From the NCBI RefSeq assembly GCF_947499845.1, contig NZ_CANMPM010000005.1, positions 1-64,000 on the forward strand: a DNA stretch of 64,000 nt, written 5' to 3'. The DNA comes from an uncultured Pseudokineococcus sp. (GTDB lineage Bacteria > Actinomycetota > Actinomycetes > Actinomycetales > Quadrisphaeraceae). Each line of letters starts with the position of its first letter. The stretch's first letter is position 1. The notes under the pieces are model-generated. The model was not told where the DNA came from, did not search any database, and worked only from the letters and a program-made list of their open reading frames with translations. The translations under genes were made by a program, and so were the position numbers. Positions 34,094 through 43,459 of the stretch are shown here, in pieces.

Positions 34094-35602
34094 ATGAGGT
34101 CCGCGCTCGCCGAGAGGGAGGTCTGGTTCGTCACGGGCAGCCAGGGCCTCTACGGCCCCGAGACGCTCGAGCAGGTCGCCGAGCAGTCGCGCCGCGTCGC
34201 CGACGAGCTGGGCGCGTCCTCCGACGTCCCGGTCCGCGTCGTCTGGAAGCCGGTGCTCACCGACTCCGACGCCATCCGCCGGATGTGCCAGGACGCCTCG
34301 ACGAACGACTCGTGCATCGGCCTCGTGGCGTGGATGCACACCTTCTCGCCGGCCCGGATGTGGATCGCCGGGCTGCAGGTCCTCGACGTCCCGCTGCTGC
34401 ACCTGCACACGCAGGCCGACGCCGCCCTGCCGTGGGCGACGCTCGACATGGACTTCATGAACCTCAACCAGGCCGCCCACGGCGACCGGGAGTTCGGGTA
34501 CGTCCAGTCGCGGCTCGGCGTGCCGCGGACGACGGTCGTCGGCCACGTGTCCGACCCGTCGGTCACCTGGCGGGTCGGCGCCTGGGTGCGGGCCGCCGTC
34601 GGCCGGGCCGAGCTCCGCTCGCTGCACCTGGCGCGCTTCGGCGACACGATGCGCGACGTCGCCGTCACCGAGGGCGACAAGGTGGACGCGCAGGTGCGCC
34701 TCGGCGTCACCGTCAACGCGTACGGCGTCAACGCCCTCGTCGCCGCGGTGGCCGACGCGACCGAGGCGCAGGTGGACGCCCTCGCCGACGAGTACGAGGC
34801 GACGTACCGCGTCGCGCCCGAGCTGCGCCGCGGCGCGGACCGCCACGAGTCCCTGCGGGAGGCCGCGCGCATCGAGGTGGGGCTGCGGTCCTTCCTCGAG
34901 GAGGGCGGCTTCCGCGCCTTCACGTCGAACTTCGAGGACCTCGGGGGCCTGCGCCAGCTGCCCGGCATCGCCGTCCAGCGACTCATGGGCGAGGGCTACG
35001 GCTTCGCCGGCGAGGGCGACTGGAAGACGGCGACGCTCCTGCGCACCCTCAAGGCGATGGCCGAGGGCCTGCCCGGCGGCACGTCCTTCATGGAGGACTA
35101 CACCTACGAGCTGCGGCCGGGGAAACAGAAGATCCTCGGCGCCCACATGCTCGAGGTCTGCCCGTCGATCGCGGCCGACGTCCCCTCGTGCGAGGTGCAC
35201 CCGCTCGGCATCGGCGACCGGGAGGACCCGGTGCGCCTCGTCTTCGACGCCGTCCCGGGGCCGGCCGTCATCCTCGGGATGAGCGACATGGGTGACCGCT
35301 TCCGCCTCACCCTCAACGAGGTGGACGTCGTCGAGCCGGACGAGCCGCTGCCGAACCTGCCCGTGGCGCGCGCCGTGTGGGAGCCGAAGCCGGACCTGCG
35401 GACGTCGGCCGAGTGCTGGCTCCACTCCGGCGCCCCGCACCACACGGTGCTGTCCTCGGCGCTGACGACCGACTCCGTCGCCGACCTCGCGGAGGCGCTC
35501 GGTGTCGAGCTGGCCGTCATCGACGCCGACACCCGCCCCCGGCGCTTCCGCGACGAGCTGCGCTGGAACGCCGCCTACCACCGGCTGGCCATGGGGTTCT
35601 GA
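34094..35602 (+). CDS. araA: L-arabinose isomerase
   Basis: Cytosolic enzyme converting L-arabinose to L-ribulose; 502 aa, the normal length. The N-terminal [17 protein letters not shown] is a family signature, followed by [45 protein letters not shown] and the catalytic-region segments [16 protein letters not shown] and [17 protein letters not shown] precedes ATG 34094. It shares a promoter with araD, under the LacI-type operator. Together with the GH51 arabinofuranosidase it forms an arabinose release and entry route. Confidence 0.97.
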   Translation: MRSALAEREVWFVTGSQGLYGPETLEQVAEQSRRVADELGASSDVPVRVVWKPVLTDSDAIRRMCQDASTNDSCIGLVAWMHTFSPARMWIAGLQVLDVPLLHLHTQADAALPWATLDMDFMNLNQAAHGDREFGYVQSRLGVPRTTVVGHVSDPSVTWRVGAWVRAAVGRAELRSLHLARFGDTMRDVAVTEGDKVDAQVRLGVTVNAYGVNALVAAVADATEAQVDALADEYEATYRVAPELRRGADRHESLREAARIEVGLRSFLEEGGFRAFTSNFEDLGGLRQLPGIAVQRLMGEGYGFAGEGDWKTATLLRTLKAMAEGLPGGTSFMEDYTYELRPGKQKILGAHMLEVCPSIAADVPSCEVHPLGIGDREDPVRLVFDAVPGPAVILGMSDMGDRFRLTLNEVDVVEPDEPLPNLPVARAVWEPKPDLRTSAECWLHSGAPHHTVLSSALTTDSVADLAEALGVELAVIDADTRPRRFRDELRWNAAYHRLAMGF

Positions 35603-35705
35603 GCCGCACCAGAGCTCGACGGGCGCGCTCCTCGACGGGCGGGGCGTCCCGGACCTGCTTAGCGTAGACCGGACCCGAGAACGCCCGACCCGACCTGGAG
35701 GCGAC

Positions 35706-35879
35706 ATGTCCGCCGGTGACAAGCTCAAGAACGTCGTGCAGCAGACCGTCGGCAAGGCGGAGGAGGTCGTCGGCAAGAAGACCGACGACGCCGAGCTCCA
35801 CGCCCAGGGCCAGAAGGACCAGTCGATGGGCGCGGCGCGCCAGGAGACCGAGAAGGCCAAGGACGCCACGAAGGACTGA
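35706..35879 (+). CDS. CsbD family stress protein
   Basis: A 57-aa hydrophilic protein. SAGDKLKNVVQQTVGKAEEV with the later DDAELHAQGQKDQ is the CsbD family signature; the protein is Lys/Glu/Gln-rich and probably disordered until bound. CsbD proteins are general-stress induced, molecular role unknown. GGAGG precedes ATG 35706. TAGCGT/TAGACC near 35659-35669 may be its -10 region. A strong hairpin follows, so it is a single-gene transcript. Confidence 0.9.
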   Translation: MSAGDKLKNVVQQTVGKAEEVVGKKTDDAELHAQGQKDQSMGAARQETEKAKDATKD

Positions 35880-35912
35880 GCGGCTCGGGCCGGCACGGCC
35901 CAGCAGGCTCGC

Positions 35913-35949
35913 GCGAGGGCCGGCACCCCAACGGGGTGCCGGCCCTCGC
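35913..35949 (+). terminator. Strong hairpin after csbD
   Basis: A perfect 17-bp stem (35913-35929 with 35933-35949) closes on the trinucleotide loop AAC. It begins 34 nt after the CsbD stop codon. No T-run is present. It may also act on the LacI transcript arriving from the other side. Confidence 0.75.
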
Positions 35950-36020
35950 CGCGTCCGGGGACGGGTGCGAGCGGCGCACGGGGGCGGGAGCCCCGGGCCC
36001 TCGACGGCGAGCCGTGCGCT

Positions 36021-36056
36021 GACGTCGCGGTGCACCGCGACCTCGGCGCACAGCTC
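36021..36056. repeat. 36-bp dispersed intergenic repeat, copy A
   Basis: This stretch matches 58705-58740 with two mismatches over 36 bp and contains the 14-bp palindrome CGCGGTGCACCGCG. Both copies lie next to the 3' end of a minus-strand gene. On the minus strand both encode a similar peptide (AVHRDVSARL here, AVHRDVGAQL there), so a short coding origin is possible. Confidence 0.6.
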
Positions 36057-36074
36057 CCGGCGCGGCGCCCCGCG

Positions 36075-37109
36075 TCAGCGCGGGGGCGGCCCGGTGCTGG
36101 CGCGGACGACCAGCTCGGGGACGACGACGCGGTGCTCGGGCGCCGTCGCGACGCCGCCGGCCAGCCGCTCGAGCAGCAGCCCGACCGCCTCGCGCCCGAC
36201 CCGCTCGAGGTCCTGGCGCACCGTCGTCAGGGGAGGGGAGAGGTACGCGGACTCGGGGGCGTCGTCGAAGCCGGTGACGGACACGCGCCGCGGGACGTCG
36301 ACGCCGCGCTCGCGCAGGGCCCGCAGCAGCCCGAGCGCCAGCTGGTCGTTCGCGGCGACGACGGCCGTCGTCGCCGGGTCGTCGGCCAGCGCCAGCCCCG
36401 CGACGTAGCCCTCTGCGGCGCCCCAGCCGCCCGCGAGCACCGGTGCCGGGGCGACGCCGGCCGCCGCGAGCGCGTCGCGCCAGCCGCCCTCGCGCTCGGC
36501 GGCCTCGAACCAGCCGGGCGAGCCGCCGACGTGGCGCACCTCGCGGTGGCCCTGGCGCAGGAGCAGCTCGGTGACCGCGCGGGCGCCGGCCCGGTGGTCG
36601 ACGTGCACGGAGGGCAGGCCCGTCACCGGTCCGCCCGTGGCGCAGACCGTGGGCAGGTCGGCGGGCAGGTGCTCGCGCAGGTCGGGGACCTCGTGGAGCG
36701 GCGCGGTGAGAAGGAGCCCGTCCACGCCCCGGTCGGACAGCTGCGCGACGCGGGCGAGCACGCCGTCCCGGTCGGTGGCGTCCGACGTCGACAGGATCGT
36801 GGCGTAGCCGGCGGCGTGCGCGGCGCGCTCCACGCCGTGCAGCGTGCTGGAGGGGCCGAACAGCGAGGTGCTCGAGGCGACGACGCCGACCGTGAGCGTG
36901 CGCCGCGTCACCAGGGCCCGCGCCGCGCGGTTGCGGCGGTAGCCGAGCTCGTCGATCGCCCGCTGCACGCGCTCGCGGGTCTCGGGCCGGATGCTCGGGT
37001 GCCCGTTGAGCACGCGGGAGACGGTCTGGTGCGAGACGCCGGCGCGGCGCGCGACGTCCGTCATCACCGGGGGCCGCCCCGCCGGGGTGGCCACCTCCGT
37101 CCCGGTCAC
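36075..37109 (-). CDS. LacI family transcriptional regulator
   Basis: Sugar-responsive repressor of 344 aa. The helix-turn-helix is at residues 16-38 (VMTDVARRAGVSHQTVSRVL) with the hinge YRRNRAARALVTRR; the effector domain follows (VGVVASSTSLFG, ATILSTSDATDRDG, VVAANDQLALGLLRALRERG, RVSVTGFDDAPES). Placement between araDA and the arabinofuranosidase gene, plus a LacI-type operator on the araDA promoter, suggests it senses arabinose or an arabino-oligosaccharide. CAGGAT lies 6 nt before GTG 37109 (leaderless). No matching operator was seen at its own start. Confidence 0.92.
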   Translation of the reverse strand: MTGTEVATPAGRPPVMTDVARRAGVSHQTVSRVLNGHPSIRPETRERVQRAIDELGYRRNRAARALVTRRTLTVGVVASSTSLFGPSSTLHGVERAAHAAGYATILSTSDATDRDGVLARVAQLSDRGVDGLLLTAPLHEVPDLREHLPADLPTVCATGGPVTGLPSVHVDHRAGARAVTELLLRQGHREVRHVGGSPGWFEAAEREGGWRDALAAAGVAPAPVLAGGWGAAEGYVAGLALADDPATTAVVAANDQLALGLLRALRERGVDVPRRVSVTGFDDAPESAYLSPPLTTVRQDLERVGREAVGLLLERLAGGVATAPEHRVVVPELVVRASTGPPPR

Positions 37110-37160
37110 CCGGGCATCCTGCCAGCGGGCGTCGCGCCCGTCGCAGCCCTTTCCGCCGGA

Positions 37161-37195
37161 CCCCCTCCGCGGCGGCGTGACCGTCGCGGAGGGGG
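37161..37195 (-). terminator. Hairpin after the arabinofuranosidase gene
   Basis: CCCCCTCCGCG at 37161-37171 pairs perfectly with 37185-37195 (11 bp, 13-nt loop). It lies 41-75 nt past the stop of the GH51 gene and before the LacI start, consistent with ending the GH51 transcript. Confidence 0.6.
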
Positions 37196-37235
37196 CTGTC
37201 GTGGGGCGGAGCGGGACGTCCCCCTCCGGGGCGGG

Positions 37236-38813
37236 TCAGCCGCGCGCGCTCGCCAGCTGCACGACCGCCCACGACAGCGGCGGCAGGGTCGCCCGCGCGG
37301 TGCCGTCGGCGACCGAGACCTCCCGCAGCGGGCGCAGGCCCACGGCGTCGGGCGCCTGGAGCGTGTTCGCCGTGTGGCGGTCCTGGCCCTCGCCGGCCGC
37401 GAGCACCTGCGCGTCGGCGACCCGCAGCTCGCCGGAGAAGGCGCGCAGCGGCACCTCGACGTCGGCGGCCTCGTCCTGCGACCGGTTGGCGAGGAAGAGC
37501 GTCAGCACGCCCTCGCCGGAGTCCCCGAGGCGGGCGCCGGCGTCCCAGGTGGCGGCGGCGTCGACGAGGTCGACGTCGTCGAAGCGCTGCGTGGAGACCT
37601 GGTCGCCCGTCGTGCGCACGTCGAGGATCTCGCCCGTCGCGCGGCGCCTCATCTGCTCGAAGGGGTGGGCGATGGTCTGCTTCCAGGCCGGCCCGCCCTC
37701 CTCGGAGCGCAGGAGCCCGATGACGTTGACCAGCTGGGCCTGGCAGCCGACGGCCACCCGGTCGCCGTGGCGCAGCAGCGAGTTGAGCAGCGTGCCGACG
37801 ACGACGGCGTCGGTCACCGTGTACTCGTCCTCGATGACGCGGGGCGCGACGTCCCACGCCGTGCGCGCGTTGGCGCGGTCGCTGGTCTGCCAGCGCGTCT
37901 GGTACCAGACGTTCCACTCGTCGAAGCTGATGCCGATGCGCTTGCTGTGCCGGCCGCGGGCGCGGACGGCGTCGGCGGTGGCCACGACCTCCTCGATGAA
38001 GGCGTCCATGTCCTTCGCCGAGGCGAGGAAGTCGCCGAAGGTGTCGTCCCCTCCCCCTGCTGCTGGGTCCTTCTCCTCGTAGTACGCGTGCGCCGAGACG
38101 AAGTCGACCTGGTCGTAGCAGTGCTCGAGGACGACGCGCTCCCACTCCCCGAAGGTCGGCATCGCCCGACTCGAGCTGCCGCAGGCGACGAGCTCCACGG
38201 TCGGGTCCACCTGGCGCATCGCCCGCGCCGTCTCGGCGGCGAGGCGGCCGTACTCGTGGGCCGTCTTGTGGCCCGTCTGCCAGGGGCCGTCCATCTCGTT
38301 GCCGAGGCACCACAGGGAGATGCCGTACGGGTCCGGCCGGCCGTGGCTGCGGCGCATGTCCGACAGCCGCGTGCCGGAGGCGTGGTTGGCGTACTCGAGG
38401 AGGTCGCAGGCCTCCTGCACGCCGCGCGTGCCGAGGTTGACGGCCATCATCACCTCGGTGCCGACCTTCTCGGCCCAGGTGGCGAACTCGTCGAGGCCGA
38501 ACTGGTTCGTCTCGACCGTGCGCCACGCGCGGTCGAGCCGGCGGGGCCGGGCGTCGCGCGGGCCGACGCCGTCCTCCCAGTCGTACCCGGAGACGAAGTT
38601 GCCGCCGGGGTAGCGCACGACGGTCGGGCCGACCTCGCGGGTCAGCTCGAGCACGTCCTGGCGCAGGCCGTCGGCGTCCGCCGTCGGGTGGTCGGGCTCG
38701 AAGATCCCCGTGTAGACGCAGCGGCCCATGTGCTCGGCGAAGGAGCCGAAGAGTCGGCGCGGGACGGGGCCCACGGTGAAGTCGGGGTCGAGAGTGAGGC
38801 GCGCGTGGGGCAC
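37236..38813 (-). CDS. abfA: Alpha-L-arabinofuranosidase, GH51
   Basis: Retaining glycoside hydrolase of 525 aa that removes terminal arabinofuranose from arabinan, arabinoxylan or oligosaccharides. The (beta/alpha)8 domain begins FGSFAEHMGRCVYTGIFEP; acid/base Glu is in CLGNEMDGPW near residue 177 and nucleophile Glu in SFDEWNVWY near 295; the C-terminal jelly-roll domain ends WAVVQLA. No signal peptide, so it is probably intracellular and acts on imported oligosaccharides. GTG 38813 begins the normal family N-terminus (ARLTLDPDF); GAGAGG lies about 9 nt upstream. The longer frame to 38861 adds a nonconserved leader. Confidence 0.95.
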   Translation of the reverse strand: MPHARLTLDPDFTVGPVPRRLFGSFAEHMGRCVYTGIFEPDHPTADADGLRQDVLELTREVGPTVVRYPGGNFVSGYDWEDGVGPRDARPRRLDRAWRTVETNQFGLDEFATWAEKVGTEVMMAVNLGTRGVQEACDLLEYANHASGTRLSDMRRSHGRPDPYGISLWCLGNEMDGPWQTGHKTAHEYGRLAAETARAMRQVDPTVELVACGSSSRAMPTFGEWERVVLEHCYDQVDFVSAHAYYEEKDPAAGGGDDTFGDFLASAKDMDAFIEEVVATADAVRARGRHSKRIGISFDEWNVWYQTRWQTSDRANARTAWDVAPRVIEDEYTVTDAVVVGTLLNSLLRHGDRVAVGCQAQLVNVIGLLRSEEGGPAWKQTIAHPFEQMRRRATGEILDVRTTGDQVSTQRFDDVDLVDAAATWDAGARLGDSGEGVLTLFLANRSQDEAADVEVPLRAFSGELRVADAQVLAAGEGQDRHTANTLQAPDAVGLRPLREVSVADGTARATLPPLSWAVVQLASARG

Positions 38814-38918
38814 GAGGAGTTCCTCTCCGGTGAGGCGCGGGCGTGCTCGGCCCCCCAGCATGGCCGGGCGGGGAGCCGCCCGGGGCGAGCGGCGCGCCCC
38901 CGCTCCTCAGCCCGTCAG

Positions 38919-39458
38919 TCAGCTCGGGCGCCCGGCGCTCCCGAGCCCGAGGACGTCGGTCCCGGCCCGGTGCTCGAAGACGAGCGAGGTCTCGGTGTGC
39001 TGGACGAGCGGGTGGCTGGAGAGGTGCTCGAGCACGAGCTCGCGCAGCGCGTCCGAGCTCGGGGCGACGAGGTGCACCAGGTAGTCGTCCCTCCCGGCGA
39101 GGAAGAAGACGTCGACGACCCCGGGCAGCGCCTGCAGCCGGGCGACGAAGGCCTGCATGTCCGCCGCGTCGTGCGTGCCGAGGCGGACGGACACGAGCGC
39201 CCGCAGCCCGAGGCCCACGCGGCCGGGGTCGACCTCCGCGCGGGCGCCGGTGAGGACGCCCCGCTCGCGCAGCGCGGCGGTGCGGGCGAGGGCCGTGGAC
39301 GGCGCGACGCCGACCGCGCGGGCGACCGCGTTGTTGGGCGTGCGGGCGTCCGCCAGCAGCAGGCGCACCACCTCGGCGTCGACGTCGTCGAGGTGGTCCC
39401 GAACGGCGTTCGCCACGGGGCTGCGCCGGCGCCCGTGCGCCGGAGGTCGTGCGGCCAT
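38919..39458 (-). CDS. Lrp/AsnC family regulator (AldR-like)
   Basis: Feast/famine regulator of 179 aa. The N-terminal helix-turn-helix (DAEVVRLLLADARTPNNAVARAVGVAPSTALART) is followed by the RAM ligand domain (VSVRLGTHDAADMQAFV, PGVVDVFFLAGRDDYLVHL). It diverges from the alanine dehydrogenase gene, the arrangement of aldR-ald in mycobacteria, where the regulator activates or represses ald in response to alanine. GGAGAGG supports ATG 39458; upstream in-frame ATGs have no support. The C-terminal residues TDVLGLGSAGRPS extend slightly past the usual end. Confidence 0.9.
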   Translation of the reverse strand: MAARPPAHGRRRSPVANAVRDHLDDVDAEVVRLLLADARTPNNAVARAVGVAPSTALARTAALRERGVLTGARAEVDPGRVGLGLRALVSVRLGTHDAADMQAFVARLQALPGVVDVFFLAGRDDYLVHLVAPSSDALRELVLEHLSSHPLVQHTETSLVFEHRAGTDVLGLGSAGRPS

Positions 39459-39479
39459 GAGGGCCTCTCCGCTCATCTG

Positions 39480-39506
39480 GTTCGGCTGCCAGCCGAGACG
39501 CCGAAC
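39480..39506. promoter_or_regulatory. Nested dyads in the Lrp-ald divergent region
   Basis: GTTCGGC at 39480-39486 pairs with GCCGAAC at 39500-39506, and inside it TCGGCT (39482-39487) pairs with AGCCGA (39491-39496). The region lies about 22 nt from the regulator start and 104 nt from ald. It is the best candidate site for the Lrp-type regulator, by position only. Confidence 0.4.
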
Positions 39507-39609
39507 ATGCTGCCACGATGGACGCCCTCGGGGTCGCGGCGGCCCCGGTGCGCCGGGGCGGCCCAGCAGGGGGCCGGACCGCCGGTCGTGAGGTCGAGGA
39601 GCGTGCGCT

Positions 39610-40722
39610 GTGCAGGTCGGCATCCCCCGTGAGGTCAAGAACCGCGAGCTGCGCGTGGCGGCCACGCCCAGCGGCGTCCACGAGCTCGTCGGGCGCGGGC
39701 ACGAGGTGCTCGTCGAGACCGGTGCGGGCCTGGGCTCCTCGATCCCCGACGCCGCCTACGCCGACGCCGGCGCCCGCGTCGTCCCGGCGGCCGAGGACGC
39801 CTGGTCGGCCCAGCTCGTGCTCAAGGTCAAGGAGCCCGTCGAGTCCGAGCACGGCTACCTGCGCGAGGACCTGCTCCTCTTCGCCTACCTGCACCTGGCG
39901 GCCGACCGGCCGCTGACCGACGCCCTCCTGTCGAGCGGGACGGCGGCGATCGCCTACGAGACGGTCCAGCTGCCCGACCGCTCGCTGCCGCTGCTGGCGC
40001 CGATGAGCGAGGTCGCCGGGCGCCTCGCGCCGCAGGTGGGCGCCCACACGCTCATGAGCAGCCAGGGCGGCCGGGGGGTGCTCATGGGCGGGGTGCCGGG
40101 CGTGCGGGCGGCGAACGTGGTCGTCATCGGCGGCGGGGTCTCCGGCGCGGCGGCCGCCCGCGTCGCGGTCGGCATGGGCGCCGAGGTCACGCTGCTCGAC
40201 CGCGACATCGCCAAGCTGCGCCACCTCGACGAGCACTACGCCGGGCGGCTGCGCACCGTCGCGTCCAACTCCTTCGAGCTGGAGCGCGCCGTCGTCGAGG
40301 CGGACCTCGTCGTCGGCGCCGTCCTCGTCCCGGGCGCCCGGGCGCCCAAGCTCGTCACCGACGACCTCGTGGCCCGCATGCGGCCGGGCAGCGTCCTCGT
40401 CGACATCGCCGTCGACCAGGGCGGCTGCTTCGAGGGCACGCGCCCGACGACGCACGACGACCCCACCTTCGCGGTGCACGACAGCGTCTTCTACTGCGTG
40501 GCCAACATGCCGGGCGCCGTGCCGCACACGTCGACGTACGCGCTGACCAACGTGACGCTGCCGTACGTCGTCGAGCTCGCCGACCACGGCTGGCGCGACG
40601 CCCTGCGCGCGGACCCGTCGCTGGCCGGCGGCATGACGACCAACGCCGGCCACGTGCTCAACGCCGGCGTGGCCGAGGCGCACGACCTGCCGCTCGCCCC
40701 GGTGGAGGAGCTGCTCGCCTGA
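39610..40722 (+). CDS. ald: Alanine dehydrogenase
   Basis: NAD-dependent oxidative deamination of L-alanine to pyruvate and ammonia; 370 aa, the usual length. N-terminal [17 protein letters not shown] contains the pyruvate-binding Arg region; KVKEP carries the catalytic Lys near 75; LFAYLHLA the catalytic His near 95; the Rossmann loop is [15 protein letters not shown] near 175; [21 protein letters not shown] near 270 is diagnostic. GAGGAG precedes GTG 39610 by about 9 nt. Expression is probably controlled by the divergent Lrp/AsnC regulator. Confidence 0.96.
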   Translation: MQVGIPREVKNRELRVAATPSGVHELVGRGHEVLVETGAGLGSSIPDAAYADAGARVVPAAEDAWSAQLVLKVKEPVESEHGYLREDLLLFAYLHLAADRPLTDALLSSGTAAIAYETVQLPDRSLPLLAPMSEVAGRLAPQVGAHTLMSSQGGRGVLMGGVPGVRAANVVVIGGGVSGAAAARVAVGMGAEVTLLDRDIAKLRHLDEHYAGRLRTVASNSFELERAVVEADLVVGAVLVPGARAPKLVTDDLVARMRPGSVLVDIAVDQGGCFEGTRPTTHDDPTFAVHDSVFYCVANMPGAVPHTSTYALTNVTLPYVVELADHGWRDALRADPSLAGGMTTNAGHVLNAGVAEAHDLPLAPVEELLA

Positions 40723-40842
40723 CCGACCCGCGTGAACGACCGGGACGGCGCCCGCGCGCCCGCCCCGGCGGTCGCGCGCGGTGGCAGGGTGGCCGGCGAG
40801 GGCGCGCCGCCGGCGGGCCCCGAGGCCCGACGGAGGACCGCC

Positions 40843-42855
40843 GTGCTCGACCTGCCCGCCGAGGACCGCGACCTCAGCCCCGGCACGGGGTGGACGCGGG
40901 CGCACTGGACCGCCGCCGCCGACGGCCTGCTGCGCGCCGCCGCGCGCTACCGCTCCCCCCGCGGCGGGCGCCTCGACCTGCCCGGTCCGCCGTCGCGCGC
41001 GGGCGTCGTCTCCGACGGGCTCGAGGGCTTCGCGCGCACCTTCCTCCTCGCCGCCCTGCACGCCGCGGGCACGGACGGCGAGGGCCACCTGCCCGCGTAC
41101 GTCGAGGGGCTGCGCTCGGGGCCGGTGGGCGTCGACGCCGACGGACGGTCGGCGCTGCCCGGCGGGGACCCCGACGCCTGGCCCCTCGTGGGCGTCGACG
41201 GGCCCGGCGGCCAGCCGATGGTCGAGTCCGCCTCGGTGGCGCTCGGGCTGCTGCTCGCGCGCGGGCGGACGTGGGACCTCCTCGACGACGCCGAGCAGGA
41301 CCGGCTCGAGCGGTGGCTGCGGCGGTGCCTGCACGGCGAGCCGGCGCCGAACAACTGGTACTTCTTCCCCCTCACCGTGGCGGCCGCCCTCGAGGAGCTG
41401 GGGCGGGGTGACGCCGCGACGACGCGCGCGGTCGACCGCGGCCACGAGCTCGCCGAGGGCTGGTACCTCGGGGAGGGCTGGTACAGCGACGGCGACGGCC
41501 GGATGGTCGACCACTACGTCGGCTGGGCGATGCACCTCTACCCGGTCCTCGTGGCGCACCTGCGCGGCGACCGCGCCGTCCTCGACCGCCTCGGGCCCCG
41601 GCTGCAGGAGTTCCTCGGCACCTACGCCCGCACCTTCGACGCCGACGGCGCCCCGCTGCACCAGGGCCGCTCGCTGACGTACCGGGCGGCCGCCGTCGCC
41701 CCCGTGGCGCTGGGGGCGCTGACGGGGTGGACCCCGCTCTCGCCGGGCACCTCGCGCCGGCTCATGTCGGGCGCGCTGCGGCACTTCCTCGACCCCGCCG
41801 GGCCCGGTCGCGGCGTGCTCGAGGACGGGCTCCTCACGCTCGGCTGGCACGGCCCGCACCGGGCGACGCTGCAGCCCTACTCGGGCCCGGCCTCGCCGTA
41901 CTGGCTGTCCAAGGCCTTCCTCGGGCTGCTGCTGCCCGCGACCGACCCGCTGTGGACCGCGGTCGAGGAGGAGCCGCCGTCGCGCGGCCCGGACGCCGTC
42001 GTCCCCGTGGCCCCCGTCGGCTGGCTCGTCCAGACCACGCGGGAGGACGGGCTGGTGCGGGTGCACAACCACGGCGCCGACCACGTGCCGCCGGGCGCCG
42101 CGGACGGCGGTGCGCCCGACCCGCTCTACGCCCGCTGGGCCTACTCCACCCGCACGGGGCCCACGCCGGTGCGCAGCGCGCCGGACGGCACGGTGCGGCT
42201 CGTGGTCCGCGGGCGCTCGAGCGCCCGGCGGCGCATCCACCCGCTCGGGTGCGGGGAGGGGTGGGCCGCGTCGTGGCACCGCCCCGTCCTCGACGGGCCC
42301 GAGCCGGACGGGGAGGGCGTCGACGCCGGGGACGGCGCCGGGCCGCGGCTGCCGTCGGCGCGCGTGGAGAGCGTCGTCCTCGCGCGGGGGCGGTGGGAGG
42401 TGCGGGTGCACCGGCTCCGCGGCGTCCCCGACGGGGTCGACGTCGTCGAGTCCGGCTGGGCGGTGGCGGGGCCGGCGGTCGAGGACGTCGTCGCCACGAG
42501 CCTGCCGAGCACCGGCCGCGGGGCGCCCGACGGCGTCCTCCTGCGCTCGTCGGGTCCGAGCAGGTCGTTGAGCGGCTCGCTGGCGCCGGTCCGGGGGTGG
42601 ACGACCTCGCGCGCCGCCCGCGTGCCGGCGGGGACGGCGTTCGGCCGCTGGGCGCTGGTGCCCGAGCTGCTCGCCCGCACGCCCGTCGACCTGCTCGTCT
42701 CGGTGGCGAGCCTCACCGGCGGGACCGGCGAGGACCCGCCGCCCCGCGTCGAGGCGGAGCCGGACGCCGTGGTCGTCCGCTGGGCGGACGGGACGACGAC
42801 GCTCGCGCTGCCCGAGGGCGACGGGCTCCCGCGGGTCGACCACGGGCCGGCCTGA
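40843..42855 (+). CDS. DUF2264 domain protein
   Basis: Protein of 670 aa of the DUF2264 family, whose N-terminal half looks like an alpha/alpha toroid ([74 protein letters not shown]) and whose C-terminal half is beta-rich. The fold suggests a carbohydrate-active role, but no catalytic residue can be assigned. GTG 40843 has GGAGG six bases upstream and begins next to the family start; the longer frame from 40732 adds a Pro/Arg-rich leader. It follows ald in the same direction after 120 nt. Confidence 0.85.
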   Translation: MLDLPAEDRDLSPGTGWTRAHWTAAADGLLRAAARYRSPRGGRLDLPGPPSRAGVVSDGLEGFARTFLLAALHAAGTDGEGHLPAYVEGLRSGPVGVDADGRSALPGGDPDAWPLVGVDGPGGQPMVESASVALGLLLARGRTWDLLDDAEQDRLERWLRRCLHGEPAPNNWYFFPLTVAAALEELGRGDAATTRAVDRGHELAEGWYLGEGWYSDGDGRMVDHYVGWAMHLYPVLVAHLRGDRAVLDRLGPRLQEFLGTYARTFDADGAPLHQGRSLTYRAAAVAPVALGALTGWTPLSPGTSRRLMSGALRHFLDPAGPGRGVLEDGLLTLGWHGPHRATLQPYSGPASPYWLSKAFLGLLLPATDPLWTAVEEEPPSRGPDAVVPVAPVGWLVQTTREDGLVRVHNHGADHVPPGAADGGAPDPLYARWAYSTRTGPTPVRSAPDGTVRLVVRGRSSARRRIHPLGCGEGWAASWHRPVLDGPEPDGEGVDAGDGAGPRLPSARVESVVLARGRWEVRVHRLRGVPDGVDVVESGWAVAGPAVEDVVATSLPSTGRGAPDGVLLRSSGPSRSLSGSLAPVRGWTTSRAARVPAGTAFGRWALVPELLARTPVDLLVSVASLTGGTGEDPPPRVEAEPDAVVVRWADGTTTLALPEGDGLPRVDHGPA

Positions 42856-42869
42856 GGGCCGGCCGCGGC

Positions 42870-43415
42870 TCAGGCGAGCGGTCGGCCGTCCGCGCCGAGC
42901 ACGGGCAGCGGCGCGGTGGGCGGCCACGTCGCGGCGCTCACGTCCTCGCCGACGAGCGCGCCGGACTCGGCGGTGAGCCGCTCCGCCGCGGCGTCCCAGT
43001 CGTCCTGGGGCCACGCGTCCTGCAGCCGCTCGTCCTGGGGCCACGGAGCCACCTCGTCGGCGGCGCTGCAGCAGCGCTGGGCGGGCAGGGCCACCGGCGC
43101 GGGCGCCGCGTCGCCGCCGGCCGCGGCGAGCGCGCGACGGGCGCCGCGGGCGCGCCACGCGGCGGCCGCGCCGATGGCGATCCAGGCGACGTTGACGCCG
43201 ACCGAGGCCCAGGCGGCGAGGAGGACGCCGTTGGCGACGAGGAGGAGGGCGCCGGTGGTGTTGACGGCCTGGGCCGCCGAGGAGGAGGGGGCGAGCCGGC
43301 CGGTGCTGGTGAGGCCGTAGCCGAGGAGGACGAGGAGGCCGCCGAGGTAGCCGCCGAGCGAGAGCGCGAGGTGCAGGTGCTGTGCCACGACTCGATCATC
43401 GGCACGGAGGGGCAT
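42870..43415 (-). CDS. Small membrane protein with C-terminal polar tail (CBU_0592-like)
   Basis: Protein of about 181 aa. Three hydrophobic segments fill residues 13-85 (LALSLGGYLGGLLVLLGYGL, TTGALLLVANGVLLAAWASV, NVAWIAIGAAAAW) and match the small CBU_0592-type membrane domain; the remaining 95 residues are polar, with a CC pair and two WPQD repeats. The start could be ATG 43415 or GTG 43388; neither has an SD. It diverges from the LysR gene across a short, AT-richer region. Function unknown. Confidence 0.6.
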   Translation of the reverse strand: MPLRADDRVVAQHLHLALSLGGYLGGLLVLLGYGLTSTGRLAPSSSAAQAVNTTGALLLVANGVLLAAWASVGVNVAWIAIGAAAAWRARGARRALAAAGGDAAPAPVALPAQRCCSAADEVAPWPQDERLQDAWPQDDWDAAAERLTAESGALVGEDVSAATWPPTAPLPVLGADGRPLA

Positions 43416-43459
43416 CAATGGAAATCACCGTTCGACAGGCTGTGGTTAAGTCAGGCTTC

